The translations under genes were made by a program, and so were the position numbers. A DNA stretch of 64,000 bases, from contig NC_091255.1 of the NCBI RefSeq assembly GCF_042477335.2, positions 28,126,501-28,190,500 on the forward strand, in the 5' to 3' direction. The notes beneath the pieces are model-generated. The model was not told the origin of the DNA, did not search any database, and worked only from the letters and a program-made list of their open reading frames with translations. Source of the DNA: Ovis canadensis. Lineage: Eukaryota > Chordata > Mammalia > Artiodactyla > Bovidae. Shown piece by piece: positions 1 through 10,187 of this stretch (positions are counted from its first letter, which is position 1; each line of letters starts with the position of its first letter).

Positions 1-120
1 ACAAATGGGACAAAGTGTGAGTAACTGGTGAATCTGAGGGAAGGTTATACGTGAACTTCTTGTACTATTCTTGCAACATTGAAATGATATCAAACCAAAA
101 AGCTATTCCAAAAATATAAA
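1..120 (+). repeat. L1M 3' UTR fragment
   Basis: The stretch matches the terminal 3' UTR of ancient mammalian L1 (L1M/L1ME): the 'gtgaatctgaggg', 'ttgtactattcttgcaac' and 'caaaccaaaaagct' landmarks occur in the expected order. It is truncated by the window edge. Confidence 0.6.
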
Positions 121-489
121 GCAAAGCATGACAATTTCATAAACAAATTAACAGCTCATTTGTGCAAATCTTTTTAAAAAGCGGGGAGGGAGGAGTGTGA
201 AGTATCTGCCCCTTTCCTTGTACCTTTAGCAAGAAAGAAGAGAGCCAAGGCTAGTTTTGAGAAAAATTAAGGAGACGGGACATCTTTTTACCCAGGGTAA
301 CATGCCTTTTCTGGCTTGAATCAGAAAATGAGAGAGGTATTCATGTCCCAGCATAGCTGGACAAACAAGCTAGAAGACCACAACCCCAGCTTTGGGGATT
401 TTCTGGTTAAACTAATGAGACATTACAGAATTTTCTTCAGTTATGTAGTCCAAAAAACAAAACAAAACAAAACAAAACCAACCCTCCCA
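121..489. other. Single-copy stretch with an AAAAC run
   Basis: No gene or recognisable family. An (AAAAC)n simple repeat lies at about 453-478, directly before a SINE. The 66-codon ORF here is not supported by any motif. Confidence 0.5.
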
Positions 490-746
490 GGACTGCCCTG
501 GCGGTCCCATGGTTAAGAATCTGCCTTGCAACGCAGGGAACTGGAGTTTAATCCCTGCTTGGAGAACAAAGATCCCACATGCCATTCAGCAACTAAGTCT
601 GTGTGCCCCCACGCTGCAACTACTGACCCAGTGAACCACAACTGGAGAGTGTGCATCGCAACGGAAGACCCCTCACGAGGAAGCAAAGATCCAGCATGCC
701 ACAACTAAGACCTGAGGCAGCCAAATAAATAAATATCTTTTAAAAA
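490..746 (+). mobile_element. CHR-1 tRNA-derived SINE
   Basis: Plus-strand element opening with a degraded 'gacttccctggtggtcca' head, a B-box-like 'ggagtttaatccctgc', then the CHR-1 body ('caactactgagcccac'-like). It ends in 'gcagccaaataaataaata'. Confidence 0.85.
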
Positions 747-849
747 GTCAACCCTCAAACAAGAAGCCTTACAGCAAGGGACTAGCTTGAGACCAAGCTG
801 TGTTTATCTTAGAGTGACAATATATCAAAGCACATAAGGGTCACAAGGT

Positions 850-1065
850 TTGCAGTTTATTTGTTCTGGATTCAAATCTTGGCTCCATAGTTTACTAAAT
901 AGATGGTTTGGGGAAAGCCCATGTGATCTCTAAGGGCCTCAGTTTACTCAGCCTTAAACCAAGACTTTCAATAGTACCTGCCTCCAAGGGCTGTCTTGAG
1001 AAATACACAAGACAGTGAATGATAATACTGAGCGTGGCACATGGAGCGCACTTAATAAATGAAAA
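850..1065 (+). repeat. MIR SINE, plus strand
   Basis: Old MIR copy with the core 'gggcctcagttt', followed by 'caatagtacctgcctcc' and the tail 'cacttaataaatg'. It is diverged but collinear. Confidence 0.7.
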
Positions 1066-1159
1066 TGCAAATGGAAAAAATAATAAAAGTAACCTGAGGA
1101 GTCAAATGTATTCAGAAAACTGGTTTGGGCTAAAGGGTTTTCTAAGAATAACTTATCAT

Positions 1160-1335
1160 AATGCTATTGAATATTTACTCCATGCCTGGTGCGTGAAATA
1201 CTTGATTTCATTTAACCTTCACAACCACCCAATGAGATAAGTATTTTTTCCATTTCAAAACTGAGAATACAAGACCTCGAATGGTTACTCTGCTTACTGA
1301 AAGTCACACAGCTAACAGGAGTTGAATCTACTATA
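1160..1335 (-). repeat. MIR SINE, minus strand
   Basis: Reverse-strand MIR: 'catttaaccttcacaacc', 'tttccatttcaaaactgag' and 'gtcacacagctaacagg' appear in antisense order. Confidence 0.7.
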
Positions 1336-1946
1336 GAGAGTTAAGGCAACCCAGTTTGGTTCAAAGACAGAGATTAGAGGGGCGATGTGATAGTCGAGTG
1401 ACTGTCTCCAGGGTTGTCCTTCATCTGGTTACCTGGAAGGATCAGGCCATTCGTACGGGGATCAAATAAGTTCCAAGGTCAAGGGACTTCTAATGACTTT
1501 TTAAGGAAGTCAGCAAAAGCTGTTGCCTTTGATACTCCAGCCTGGGTTCTCGAAGCTTAGACGACAACCGGCAATGACTCAGAAATGGATCTGACTGCCA
1601 CAGGAAACAGCACCCTTGGCACAGATACAACAGTTTTCAACACTGGACACTGGCAACCTCAGCATAGATGCTGACAGGCCTGAGCAGCCACGCATCTTCT
1701 GTTGGTATCAGCAGGAAACACCCGTGACAAGCTGGAGTCTCAGAGAAGGAATATGGAACTGAGTTGGGGGGAGTTGGACAAGAGGATTAGAACACATATT
1801 AATACCCTGCCAGGAACGACCAGCCAGAAGTTGGACCTATCCAGTGAAAGTCCAAGCAGAAAAAGAATATTACTTCTTGATAAGAGGACTGTGTTTTTTA
1901 TGCCCAGGCTGAAGAGGCTGGATGATTGATTATAGCTCACATTTCA
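1336..1946. other. Single-copy stretch, no gene seen
   Basis: No splice-bounded or family-like coding sequence. A 75-codon plus ORF (1702-1929) overlaps a 66-codon minus ORF; neither has a recognisable domain, and both are taken as chance. Confidence 0.4.
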
Positions 1947-1972
1947 TGAAGAATTCTGATGCTCACATGATG
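1947..1972 (+). repeat. Left arm of a perfect 26-bp inverted repeat
   Basis: This 26-mer is the exact reverse complement of 2702-2727. It is centred on 'gaattctgatgctcacatga'. The arms flank about 730 bases that hold a Bov-tA and a CHR-2 SINE. Confidence 0.9.
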
Positions 1973-2027
1973 CTAGCCAGACAGTAGACAATAGCTAGGT
2001 AATTTATATTCTTATATCTTATGTTAG

Positions 2028-2229
2028 GCTTCCCTGGTAGCTCAGACAGTAAAGAATCAGCCTGCAATGCAGGAGACCTGAGTTCAATCCCTGGGTCAGG
2101 AATATCCCCTGGAGAAGGAAATGGCAACCCACTCCAGTGTTCTTGCCTGGAGAATCCCATGGACAGAGGAATCTGGTGAGCTACACAGTCCACGGGGTTG
2201 CAAAAAGTTGGGCACGACCAAGCACACTC
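2028..2229 (+). mobile_element. Bov-tA SINE with 12-bp TSD
   Basis: Full element: tRNA-like head ('gcttccctggtagctcaga'), then BovA body ('ggagaaggaaatggcaaccc', 'gttgggcacgac'). A perfect TSD 'atcttatgttag' sits at 2016-2027 and 2230-2241, fixing both ends. Confidence 0.95.
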
Positions 2230-2465
2230 ATCTTATGTTAGTGAAAGGTTTGCAATTTGTTTGTCTAATAACCACCTTCTTTAAGATCTTTGCTAACAGC
2301 TTGGAATGAGAAATGTCCTTGCTTGTCTGATAACACGTGGGGCTCAGAAGGGACTTTCTAAGGATAAGACTCACACATCCAACTTAAAACACACTAATCC
2401 TGCCATTTCCTTGGAAATGTCCTGCACAGAAAATCGGCCTGCACTGACCACATTGCCACTCTCTC

Positions 2466-2593
2466 GTTTTTGTTTTTGTTTTTTTGGCCTCACTGGCATG
2501 TGGGAATCTTAGTTCCCCAATCAGGGATCAAACCCACATGCCCTGCATTGAAAGTGCAGAGACTTAACCACTGGATGCCCAGGGAATTCCCTC
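2466..2593 (-). mobile_element. CHR-2 SINE, minus strand
   Basis: T-rich start, then 'ggcatgtgggaatcttag', 'tcagggatcaaacccacatg' and 'gacttaaccactgga', ending 'cagggaattccc'. This is the reverse complement of a CHR-2 head and body. Confidence 0.85.
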
Positions 2594-3350
2594 CAGTATG
2601 TTATCTGCTGGTTGGTTGATTGGTTTTATTGGTTGGTAGGTTTTGGAGACAGTGATATAATTAAGAATATTTAATTATTTAACTAAATATTTAATTATGC
2701 TCATCATGTGAGCATCAGAATTCTTCAAGAATGAGGCACAGGTCCCAAGTGGGCCCTATGACATTGGGCTATTAATTTTTCTGGGCTTTAATTTACTTAT
2801 TTGTAAAATAAAAAGGACCTGAATGGATGACTGAGAAGGCCCAATCCAACTCTGAAATTCTATATCTATGTAAGTCTCCACATCAGACCTCTCTAGAGAC
2901 CGAAGATTTTCTTTAACTTCACATAGATTCTTGAGTTTCTCCCATTGACATTCCACTTTTAAAATTCTCCCATAAACTTTATACAGGTTCTCTTACAATT
3001 ATTAAAGATTTGATAAAATAACAGAATCAATTATAAAATCTCAGGCAACGGGAAAGAAAATGATGCTTTATAATCTAAGAAATCTGTCCAAATGCTAGAA
3101 TTTTTCTGCAAAGTGCATCACAAGTTGGAATAATCTCCTCCTTCCTGGGCTGCAAGTTAGTATTTCTTTCACTTCTACCCTATTCACTCCATTCCTAAGT
3201 GTTATTTGCCAATTGTCTGAGCTGGTGAGATGGACTCACCATTTGACTTGTGATTGGTTCTATATACTTGGTGGAAGAAGCATACCAGAACAGTTCTCCT
3301 ATCAGCTCTGCCAAACCACCCAGCATCACCCTCGCACCTGTCACTTTGAT
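2594..3350. other. AT-rich single-copy stretch
   Basis: Includes an AT-rich self-complementary patch at about 2658-2698 (repeated 'atatttaatta') and a MIR-like fragment at about 2755-2880 ('ttatttgtaaaataaaaagg'). The right arm of the 26-bp inverted repeat is at 2702-2727. No gene seen. Confidence 0.4.
2702..2727 (-). repeat. Right arm of the 26-bp inverted repeat
   Basis: Exact reverse complement of 1947-1972. No flanking TSD typical of a DNA transposon is visible outside the arms. Confidence 0.9.
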
Positions 3351-3362
3351 AGGGTGACTGAT

Positions 3363-3635
3363 GCTGCTGCTGCTAAGTTGCTTCAGTCGTATCCGGCTCT
3401 GTGCGACCCCATACACGGCAGCCCACTAGGCTCCTCTGTCCCTGGGATTCTTCAGGCAAGAACCCTGGAGTGGGTTGCCATTTCCTTCTCCAATGCACGA
3501 AAGTGAAAAGTGAAGGTGAAGTCGCTCAGTCATACCCAACTCTTAGCGACCCCATGGACTGCAGCCTTCCAGGCTCCTCGGTCCATGGGATTTCCCAGGC
3601 AAGAGTACTGGAGTGGGGTGCCATTGCCTTCTCTG
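3363..3635 (-). mobile_element. BOV-A2 SINE, minus strand, 12-bp TSD
   Basis: Two BovA units in antisense joined by the 'gtgaaaagtgaaggtgaag' linker. The 'gctgctgctgctaag' tail is at the left. The TSD 'agggtgactgat' is perfect at 3351-3362 and 3636-3647. Confidence 0.95.
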
Positions 3636-3718
3636 AGGGTGACTGATACCACCTTGTTTTTGTTGATCACATTTCTGTCTTTCCAATGATAAGTGGTCAC
3701 TTTAATTGGATACCAATA

Positions 3719-3912
3719 AAGTGGCTCAATGGTAAAGAATCCAGTTGCCAATGCAGGAGACACAGGTTTGATCCCTGGGTTGGGAAGGTCCCCTGGAGAA
3801 GGAAATGGCAACCTACTCCAGTATTCTTGCCTGGAAATCCCCATGGACAGAGGAGACTGGCAGGCTACAGTCCATGGGGTTGCAAAGAGCTGGACACGGC
3901 TTAGCAACTGAA
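3719..3912 (+). mobile_element. Bov-tA SINE
   Basis: Head 'gtggctcaatggtaaagaa', B-box-like 'ggtttgatccctgggttg' and BovA body ending in 'gctggacacgg'. The first bases of the head are missing and no clear TSD was found. Confidence 0.9.
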
Positions 3913-4440
3913 CAACAACTGAGTGTAAGGCAGTACCTCAGCTGAATAGACAGGTGCCCTACGCAGGCTTTTCCCATGACAGAGCAGTCTCTGGTGTCTA
4001 AAATTCTACCTTTTGGGCCTCCTATCAGTTCATGTTCTTAATTGCATCTCTGAGTGATTTAAGCAGAAAATGAATTTATTAAAGGATATTGGTAGTTCAT
4101 GGCCTCTCTGGAGAGGCTAGGAAACCAGGCTTGAAGGGTATACAGAAAGTGTGCAGATCACACTTTCAACTGATCTGAGATCACCAGAGAGCTGGTGTTT
4201 TTGACTTCCAGAGGTAGGTAAACTAAAACTAAAAACTAAAACTCATTAGGTGGAAAGTGCCCCAGACACTGGAGAAGGCCAGAAGCTGGAAGGCCAAAGA
4301 GAATAATAAATGTTCACTATAGTTTCATCCTCTGGTTTACATAATAGCCCTGAAACTTCTTTTTTTCCTCCAGGAGTCTCAAAATTGCAATGTAGCAAAT
4401 AGTCAGGTAGAAGGAAACTGGTGTCTGTCACTAACCTTGT
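3913..4440. other. Single-copy stretch, no gene seen
   Basis: No recognisable repeat family or exon. The 150-codon minus ORF at 4246-4698 runs from this stretch through MIR into antisense BovB, so it is not a gene. Confidence 0.4.
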
Positions 4441-4554
4441 GCCTAGAAGATTCACTTGCAGTATCTTAGAACAACTCTGCAACATGGATCTCATTATCGG
4501 CATCCTTATTATGTAGGGTATTATCAGCTTCCAAGGATAGATTAAGTAATTTAC
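4441..4554 (-). repeat. MIR, left half, split by insertion
   Basis: Antisense MIR ending in 'agtaatttac' (4545-4554). The same ten bases reappear at 5512-5521, where the MIR resumes, so 4555-5511 is inserted DNA. Confidence 0.65.
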
Positions 4555-5147
4555 ATGCTGAATTGCTGTTAGGTCACTCAGTCGTGTCTGACCCTTTGCA
4601 GCCTCATGGACTGCAGCATGCCAGGCGTCCGTGTCCTCCACCATCTCCCGGAGCTTGGTCAAACTCATGTCCATTGAGTTGGTGATGCCATCCACCATCT
4701 CATCCTCTGTTGTCCCCTTCTTCTCCTGCCTTCAATTCTTCCCAGCATTGGAGTCTTTTCTACTGAATCAACTCTACGCATCAGATGAGCCAATGAGAAG
4801 CAGAGCTGGGTTTGAATCTAGGCCTTCAGCATCAGTCCTTCCAATGAATATTCAGGACTGATTTCCTTGAGGATTGACTGCTTTGATCTCCTTGCTGTCC
4901 AAGGGGCTCTTAAGAGTCTTCTTCAACACCACAGTTCAAAAGCAACAATTCTTTGGGGCTCAGCCCTCTTTATGGTCCTACTCTCACATCCATACATGAC
5001 TATTGGAAAAACCATAGTTTGACTAGACCGACTTTTGTCAGCAAAGTAATGTCTCTGCTTTTTAATACTGCCTAGGTTGTCATAGTTTTTTTTCAGAGGA
5101 GCAAATATTTTAATTTCATGGCTACAGTCACCATCTGCAGTGATTTT
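4555..5147 (-). mobile_element. BovB LINE 3' fragment with foreign patch
   Basis: Antisense 3' end of BovB: 'cactcagtcgtgtctgac', 'tggactgcagcatgccagg', 'tcatcctctgttgtcccc' and 'catctgcagtgattttg'. It is 5'-truncated at about 5147. At 4788-4825 the expected BovB bases are replaced by 38 bases nearly identical to flanking MIR DNA (5534-5571). Confidence 0.85.
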
Positions 5148-5511
5148 GTGCCCCCCTAAATTGTGTGTTTAAGTCCTAATACTCAGAGTGTGACTTTATT
5201 TGGAGATTGGGTCTTTACAAAGGAAATCAAGTTAAAATCATCGAAAATGACTGGTGTCTTCATGAAAAAAGAGAAAGCTGGAGATCTATGCACCCAAGGC
5301 AAATGCCATGTGAAGATGAAGGCAGAGATTGGGATGGTACTTCTACAAGCTAAGAACACCAAAAATTGCCAGCAAACAATACAGATTCTCCTTCAAAACC
5401 CTTAAAAAAGCCAATCCTTGACCTAGGACCTCTGGCCTTCAGAAATGTGTGTTAATACATTTTTGTTGCTTAAGCCACCCAGTTTGTACGGCAGCCCTAC
5501 TGAACACATAG
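5148..5511 (+). mobile_element. MaLR/MLT1-like LTR fragment
   Basis: The order 'cagagtgtgactttatttgg', 'gggtctttacaaagg', 'tgccatgtgaagatgaaggc', 'gttgcttaagccacccagt' and 'cggcagccct' is that of an ancient MLT1-type solo LTR. The first 10-15 bases are missing where it abuts BovB. It has no coding capacity. Confidence 0.6.
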
Positions 5512-5600
5512 AGTAATTTACTCAAATTCTTAAAGCCAATGAGAAGCAGAGCTAGGTTTGAATCTAGGTCTGACCAGTTCCAACATCCCGGTTTTCTTCA
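5512..5600 (-). repeat. MIR, right half
   Basis: Continues the MIR of 4441-4554 after the repeated 'agtaatttac': 'gcagagctaggtttgaatc' is the antisense MIR landmark 'gcagagccgggattcgaac'. Confidence 0.6.
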
Positions 5601-6465
5601 CTATGACTGCCACAATTCCTCTCTATAGAAAACCCTGGGATGATCTATAACTTAGGCTTAATGGTGATCATATATTTTAAGCTGAAGGCAAGTTGCGTGG
5701 GAAAGATGTCAGTTTGAGTTTAAGGTGCACGAGGATATCCAAGTGTCCAGTGAATAGTTGGATATATGAAAATTTAAAGTTCAGGGAGATAGTCGGGGTC
5801 AAGAAAGATGATGGAAGTCATTAATATATGGGTAAAAACTGAAACCTTGAGTGTGAATGAGATGAACCAGGAAGAATACACTGAGTAGGAGCCAGCTGGC
5901 TGGTTATGGAACACTGCTGCTGCAGAGACTTCTACCCATCTGCATTCTTCCCTTCTCCCATACACAGTAATAGAAATTTTAGCTGAGCGCATGGCCTCCC
6001 CAAATAAAGACTACATTTCCCAGGCTCCTTTGCATCAGGGTGTGGCCATATTCTGGCTAATGGGATGCCAGATGTCAGCTTCCTGAAAACTTTCTTAAGA
6101 GACAGTTTATGCCCTTTCTACTTTTTGTCGACAACTTTCCCCTGTCCTGGTCCCTGGAACTTGGATGCTGCCTTGAATCACAAAGATGAGGATCAATCCC
6201 AGGGAATTGTAGGTCAGTAATTGAAAGAGGACTTCCTGAAATAGAGATGCTGTACCAGCTCTGGACTACAGATATTTGGACATTTGTATGAAAGTTAGTT
6301 GAATTGATATTTTGTTCAAGTCAGTATTGTTTTTTTCTAGTTATTCACTGCTATACCACATCTCGACTAACATACTCGGTGAACACTGGCATTGAGGGGG
6401 TGGTACAGGAAGAGATGAAAATGAGATTAAAAAAAATAACAATATAATGGACATCTAGCACTTTA
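5601..6465. other. Old repeat-like and single-copy DNA
   Basis: 6000-6230 ('ctacatttcccaggctcc', 'ctggctaatgggatg') resembles an ancient LTR or DNA-transposon remnant that I cannot assign. The remainder shows no gene. Confidence 0.35.
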
Positions 6466-6738
6466 CTTCGGAGAAGGCAGTGGCACCCCACTCCAGCACT
6501 CTTGCCTGGAAAATCCCATGGACAGAGGAGCCTGGAAGCCTGCAGTCCATGGGGTCGCTGAGGGTCGGACACGACTGAGCGACTTCACTTTCACTTTTCA
6601 CTTTCACGCATTGGAGAAGGAAATGGCAACCCACTCCAGTGTCCTTGCCTGGAGAATCCCAGGGACAGCGGAGCCTGGTGGGCTGCCGTCTATGGGGTCG
6701 CACAGAGTCGGACACAACTGAAGTGACTTAGCAGTACT
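6466..6738 (+). mobile_element. BOV-A2 SINE
   Basis: Two sense BovA units separated by 'gacttcactttcactttt'. It starts 'cggagaaggcagtggcaccc' and ends 'gacacaactgaagtgactta'. The flanking 'actttactt'/'actctactt' may be a decayed TSD. Confidence 0.95.
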
Positions 6739-7591
6739 CTACTTGCTCATAGAAGCATCATTCTTCTGGAAATAATTCTTCTAACCGGGTGCTTCCATTA
6801 GAAACTGCCATCTTTTTATAAACCCTGCCTTCCTAACTACAGTGATTAATCTACTGTAGTGATTGGTCCAGGGGTAGGTGTTTGACTAGATTTTTACCTT
6901 GAGGTCAAAGAAAGCGATTATCAGACTCTCTAAGACTTTTAAATCCAGGAGCCATTGATGGCCACGTCTCTTATCACATGCAGAGAACTGGCCTGAGAGA
7001 ACGAAGCCACTATGGAGGAAGGAGAAGCAGTGACGGGCCTGGAGAGTCCCGCCACCGTGGTCCCTGGTTCAGTCACTCCTGAGTTCCGTTCATACATCTT
7101 TCTTTCAAACCCATACATCTTGGGCTTCTGTCATCTGTGAACAAAAGGATCCTGAGCAATGCAGTCAAGGGTCTAGGAGGAGGATCAAGAAAGCTTACTG
7201 TCACAGAAGAGGATGCTACTCAACAGTGTCAAGGAGTCAGTTATAGACCAAAACCTGTCTGATGGATTTGTCAGTTAAGGTGGTCACCATCATGAGAGCA
7301 ATTTAATACAGCGGAGCTGGAACCCCAGTGAGTTGCAGCGAGTTCAAGAGTGAACAGAAAGTTGAGAAGAGGCAGGGGGTAAACAGACCTCTTCTGAGGA
7401 ACTGGAAGGGCAAAGAAAGGAGAAACTTTGAAGAGTGGCTACAGCAGGCCTTGGGTTAGGGAAGTTTTATTAGAAAGCAAAAATCTTGTTTTTAAAATAG
7501 ACTTTCATTCATTTAATTGAATATATTTCTTCCACCCTAATGTATACATTGATGGCTTCTGAATGCAGGGGAAATAGGATTGGGAAAGAAA
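6739..7591. other. Single-copy stretch, no gene seen
   Basis: No recognisable family or exon in either strand. Confidence 0.4.
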
Positions 7592-7715
7592 CATGGAGAC
7601 TTCTCTGGTGGTCCAGTGATTAAGACTGGAAGCTTCCACTACAGGGGGCATGGGTTCCATCCCTGCTCAGGGAACTAAGATCCAACACTCACATGCAAAA
7701 TAAGGCAAAAATCTT
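7592..7715 (+). mobile_element. CHR-2 SINE
   Basis: Sense head 'gagacttctctggtggtcca', then 'gcttccactacagggggca' and 'cagggaactaagatcc'. The 3' tail is short. Confidence 0.85.
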
Positions 7716-7790
7716 CACCATATTTATAGGCTGAGCAGCAGAAACGGTTAGAGACACGGGAAATGGGAGGCATGCAAAAATTGATCAAAG

Positions 7791-8001
7791 TGAAAGTGTT
7801 AGTTGTTCAGTTGTGTCGGAGTCTTTGGGACCCCATGGACTATAGCCCGCCAGGTTCCTCTATCCATGAAATTCTCCAGGCAAGAATACTGGAGTGGGTA
7901 GCCATTTCCTTCTCCAAGGGATCTTCCTGACCCAGGGATCGAACTCAGGCCTCCCACATTCCAGGCAGATTCTCTACTGTCTGACCCACCAAGGAAGCCC
8001 C
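7791..8001 (-). mobile_element. Bov-tA SINE, minus strand
   Basis: Antisense BovA body ('gaccccatggactatagcc', 'aagaatactggagtgggtag') followed by the antisense tRNA head ('cagattctctactgtctgac', 'accaaggaagcccc'). Confidence 0.9.
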
Positions 8002-8736
8002 TCCATAACTGATAAGGCTATGACCCAAACTGGAATGGGAGGGGGTATAATTGAGAACCAAGGGCAGGCACTGAACGGGAGGAAAGAGCTTCCTAAGGAA
8101 AGGAGGAAAGGATGGGGTGCAGTGGGCAAAGTTGGAGTCTCTTACCTTTGAAAGCCTCAATTTTCTCATGAAGAAAGACAGACTCACGAGGTGAGATAGA
8201 GGAGGGCAAGAGTAAGCAGGCAACTCGAGGCAAGTAGAGAAACTTTCTTCTTTGATTGATGAAGGGAATTGACCAATGAGGGAGAGGAGGCTGCTCTGGG
8301 CCAGCCCTGATGCGTGGGCTAGAACTAGGGGTCAAGAAGGGCCCTTCTGGGCCACTCTCCAATTTTCTCCAACAGTGGTCCTCTATCTTGGTCAATCAAT
8401 GAGGGAAGCAACAGTCACATTATCTCAAGTTTTCCAGACAGATGAAGAGCAAGGACTGGAGAACAGAGGTGATGGGGAGAGAGGGTTCTGATGCTGTAAT
8501 ACAGAAAGCAGGAGAAGCTGAATGCCTGGCATCAGGAGAAGGGCACAGATGCAGGGGGAGAGTGGGAACATGGAGGCTTACAAAACACAGAAGCATCTCC
8601 GGGTAAGGAAAAATAATCCGTGGACTCTAAATTTTAAAACAGGACTTTGCTGTTTCTAAGACCTGCCTTACAGAGAGGGAGGAATAGAGTCCCTGCCAGC
8701 CAGGGCCTGGGAACCATCGTACCAGCTTCTTTCATC
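8002..8736. other. Purine-rich single-copy stretch
   Basis: Several ORFs of 71-100 codons overlap on opposite strands. None carries a recognisable domain, and no exon is supported. Confidence 0.4.
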
Positions 8737-9027
8737 ACTTTATTTACTTATTTTTGCCTGTGCTGGGTCTTTGTTGCTGCGTAGGCTTTCTCGTTTCTAG
8801 CTGTGGTGTTTGGGCTTCTCTGCAGCAGCTTCTCTTATTTTGGAGCAGCTTCTAAAGTATATGGGCTTAGGAGTTGCAGCTCCAGGGCTCTAGGGCACAG
8901 GCTCAGTAGCTGCGGCACATGGGCTTAGCTGCTCCACGGCATGTGGGATCCTCCCGGATCAGGGATTGAACCCACGTCTCCTGCACTGGCAGGCAGATTC
9001 TTTACCACTGAGCCACCAGGGAAACCC
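8737..9027 (-). mobile_element. CHR-1 SINE, minus strand
   Basis: 'tttatttacttatttttgcc', 'gctgggtctttgttgctgc', 'ggcttagctgctccacggc' and terminal 'gagccaccagggaaaccc' are the antisense CHR-1 landmarks in order. Confidence 0.9.
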
Positions 9028-9302
9028 TTGTAGCAGCTTCTTAACATGCTTATTTACATATAGGCTGTCTGATGCACCTACATATACCCAAGACACAGCC
9101 TTATACACACGTGTGCTTCCAGAAATTTCTTTGTGGTTCACAGGGGAGGGAGGTCAAATGCTGGCCAAAAAAAAAAAAAAAACCACCTCCAAAAGAGAAA
9201 GCGATAATTTGTATTTGCAAATAGATCAAACATGTATTTGAAAACAAGAGGAGTCAAGAGTAGTCCAAAGAAGCCAGGGGAGTATGAGGTTGAAATTCTG
9301 TA
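9028..9302. other. Short unassigned stretch with poly(A)
   Basis: Carries an A-run at about 9167-9181. No element could be assigned to it. Confidence 0.35.
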
Positions 9303-9318
9303 AAGTGTTCATGACAGT

Positions 9319-9619
9319 GAAAGTCACTCAGTCGTGTCCAGCTCTTTGTGACCCCATGGACTATACAGTCCATGAAATTCTCCAGGTCAGAGTACTAGAG
9401 TGGGTAGTCTTTCCCTTATCCAGGGGATCCTCCCAACCCAGGGATTGAACCCAAGTCTCCTGCATCGCAGGCAGATTCTTTACCAGCTGAGCCACAAGGG
9501 AAGCCCAAGAATACTGGAGTGGGTAGCCTATCCCTTCTCCAGCAGATCTTCCCAACCCAGGAATTGAACCAGGGTCTCCTGCATTGCAGGTGGATTCTTT
9601 ACCAACTGAGCTATCAGGG
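9319..9619 (-). mobile_element. Bov-tA with duplicated tRNA head, 16-bp TSD
   Basis: Antisense BovA body, antisense head (9436-9507), a second partial BovA start ('aagaatactggagtgggtag'), then a second antisense head (9550-9619). One perfect 16-base TSD (9303-9318 and 9620-9635) brackets the whole array, so it inserted as one unit. Confidence 0.92.
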
Positions 9620-9635
9620 AAGTGTTCATGACAGT

Positions 9636-9992
9636 AGATTAGTGGAATAAAACATTAAATATCATTTCTGTTGATTTAGCTTCATATTTTAACTGAATAT
9701 GTGACACAAACTTCTGATTTTGAGGAGGTTAGTTTCCTTACAACCTTCCATCATTCTGCATAAACAAGTTTGGTTTTCAGAGAATGACTCCTGGAGGAGA
9801 TTGGGCTGTAAAATTCCGTCTCCCTTCTCCCAATGACTACAATGCAGATGAAGGCAAACACAGAGTCCTTCAGTTAGGCGCAAAGTAATGCAAACCCCAC
9901 AGCCCCAGCTCAGGGATGCAAAGAGAGGAACAGTCTTGCACAGACAAGGACTGATAGCAACCCAGTTCTATCAGTCTGAGCATTGACCAAGT
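9636..9992. other. Single-copy stretch, no gene seen
   Basis: No recognisable repeat or exon. Confidence 0.4.
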
Positions 9993-10005
9993 AAAGAACT
10001 AAATG

Positions 10006-10187
10006 CCTGGGACTTCCCTGGTGGTCCAGTGGCTAAGACTCTGAGCTCCCAATGCAGGGGGCCTCGATTCAATCCCTGGTCAGAGAACTGGATCTTGCAT
10101 GCCACGCTAGGATTTCAAATGTCGCAACTGAAGATCACTCATGCTACAGTGAAGACCTGGCACAGACAAATAAATACTTTTTTAAAA
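10006..10187 (+). mobile_element. CHR-2 SINE with 13-bp TSD
   Basis: Head 'gggacttccctggtggtcca', 'gctcccaatgcagggggcc', 'gatttcaaatgtcgcaact' and an A/T tail. The TSD 'aaagaactaaatg' is perfect at 9993-10005 and 10188-10200. Confidence 0.95.

Noticed and set aside
1947-2727. Calling the 26-bp inverted repeat a named DNA transposon
   Set aside because: No TSD outside the arms and no internal transposon landmark, so it is left as an unexplained inverted repeat.
4246-4698. 150-codon minus-strand ORF
   Set aside because: It joins unrelated DNA, MIR and antisense BovB 3' sequence; the first residues are the BovB C-terminal coding frame.
9436-9619. tRNA genes suggested by A/B-box-like words in SINE heads
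   Set aside because: These are tRNA-derived heads of Bov-tA, as in all similar copies in the window. They lack a full cloverleaf and continue into BovA.
9303-9635. CRISPR-like array from repeated words
   Set aside because: The repeats are SINE heads, the DNA is mammalian nuclear, and no short regular repeat/spacer pattern is present anywhere in the window.
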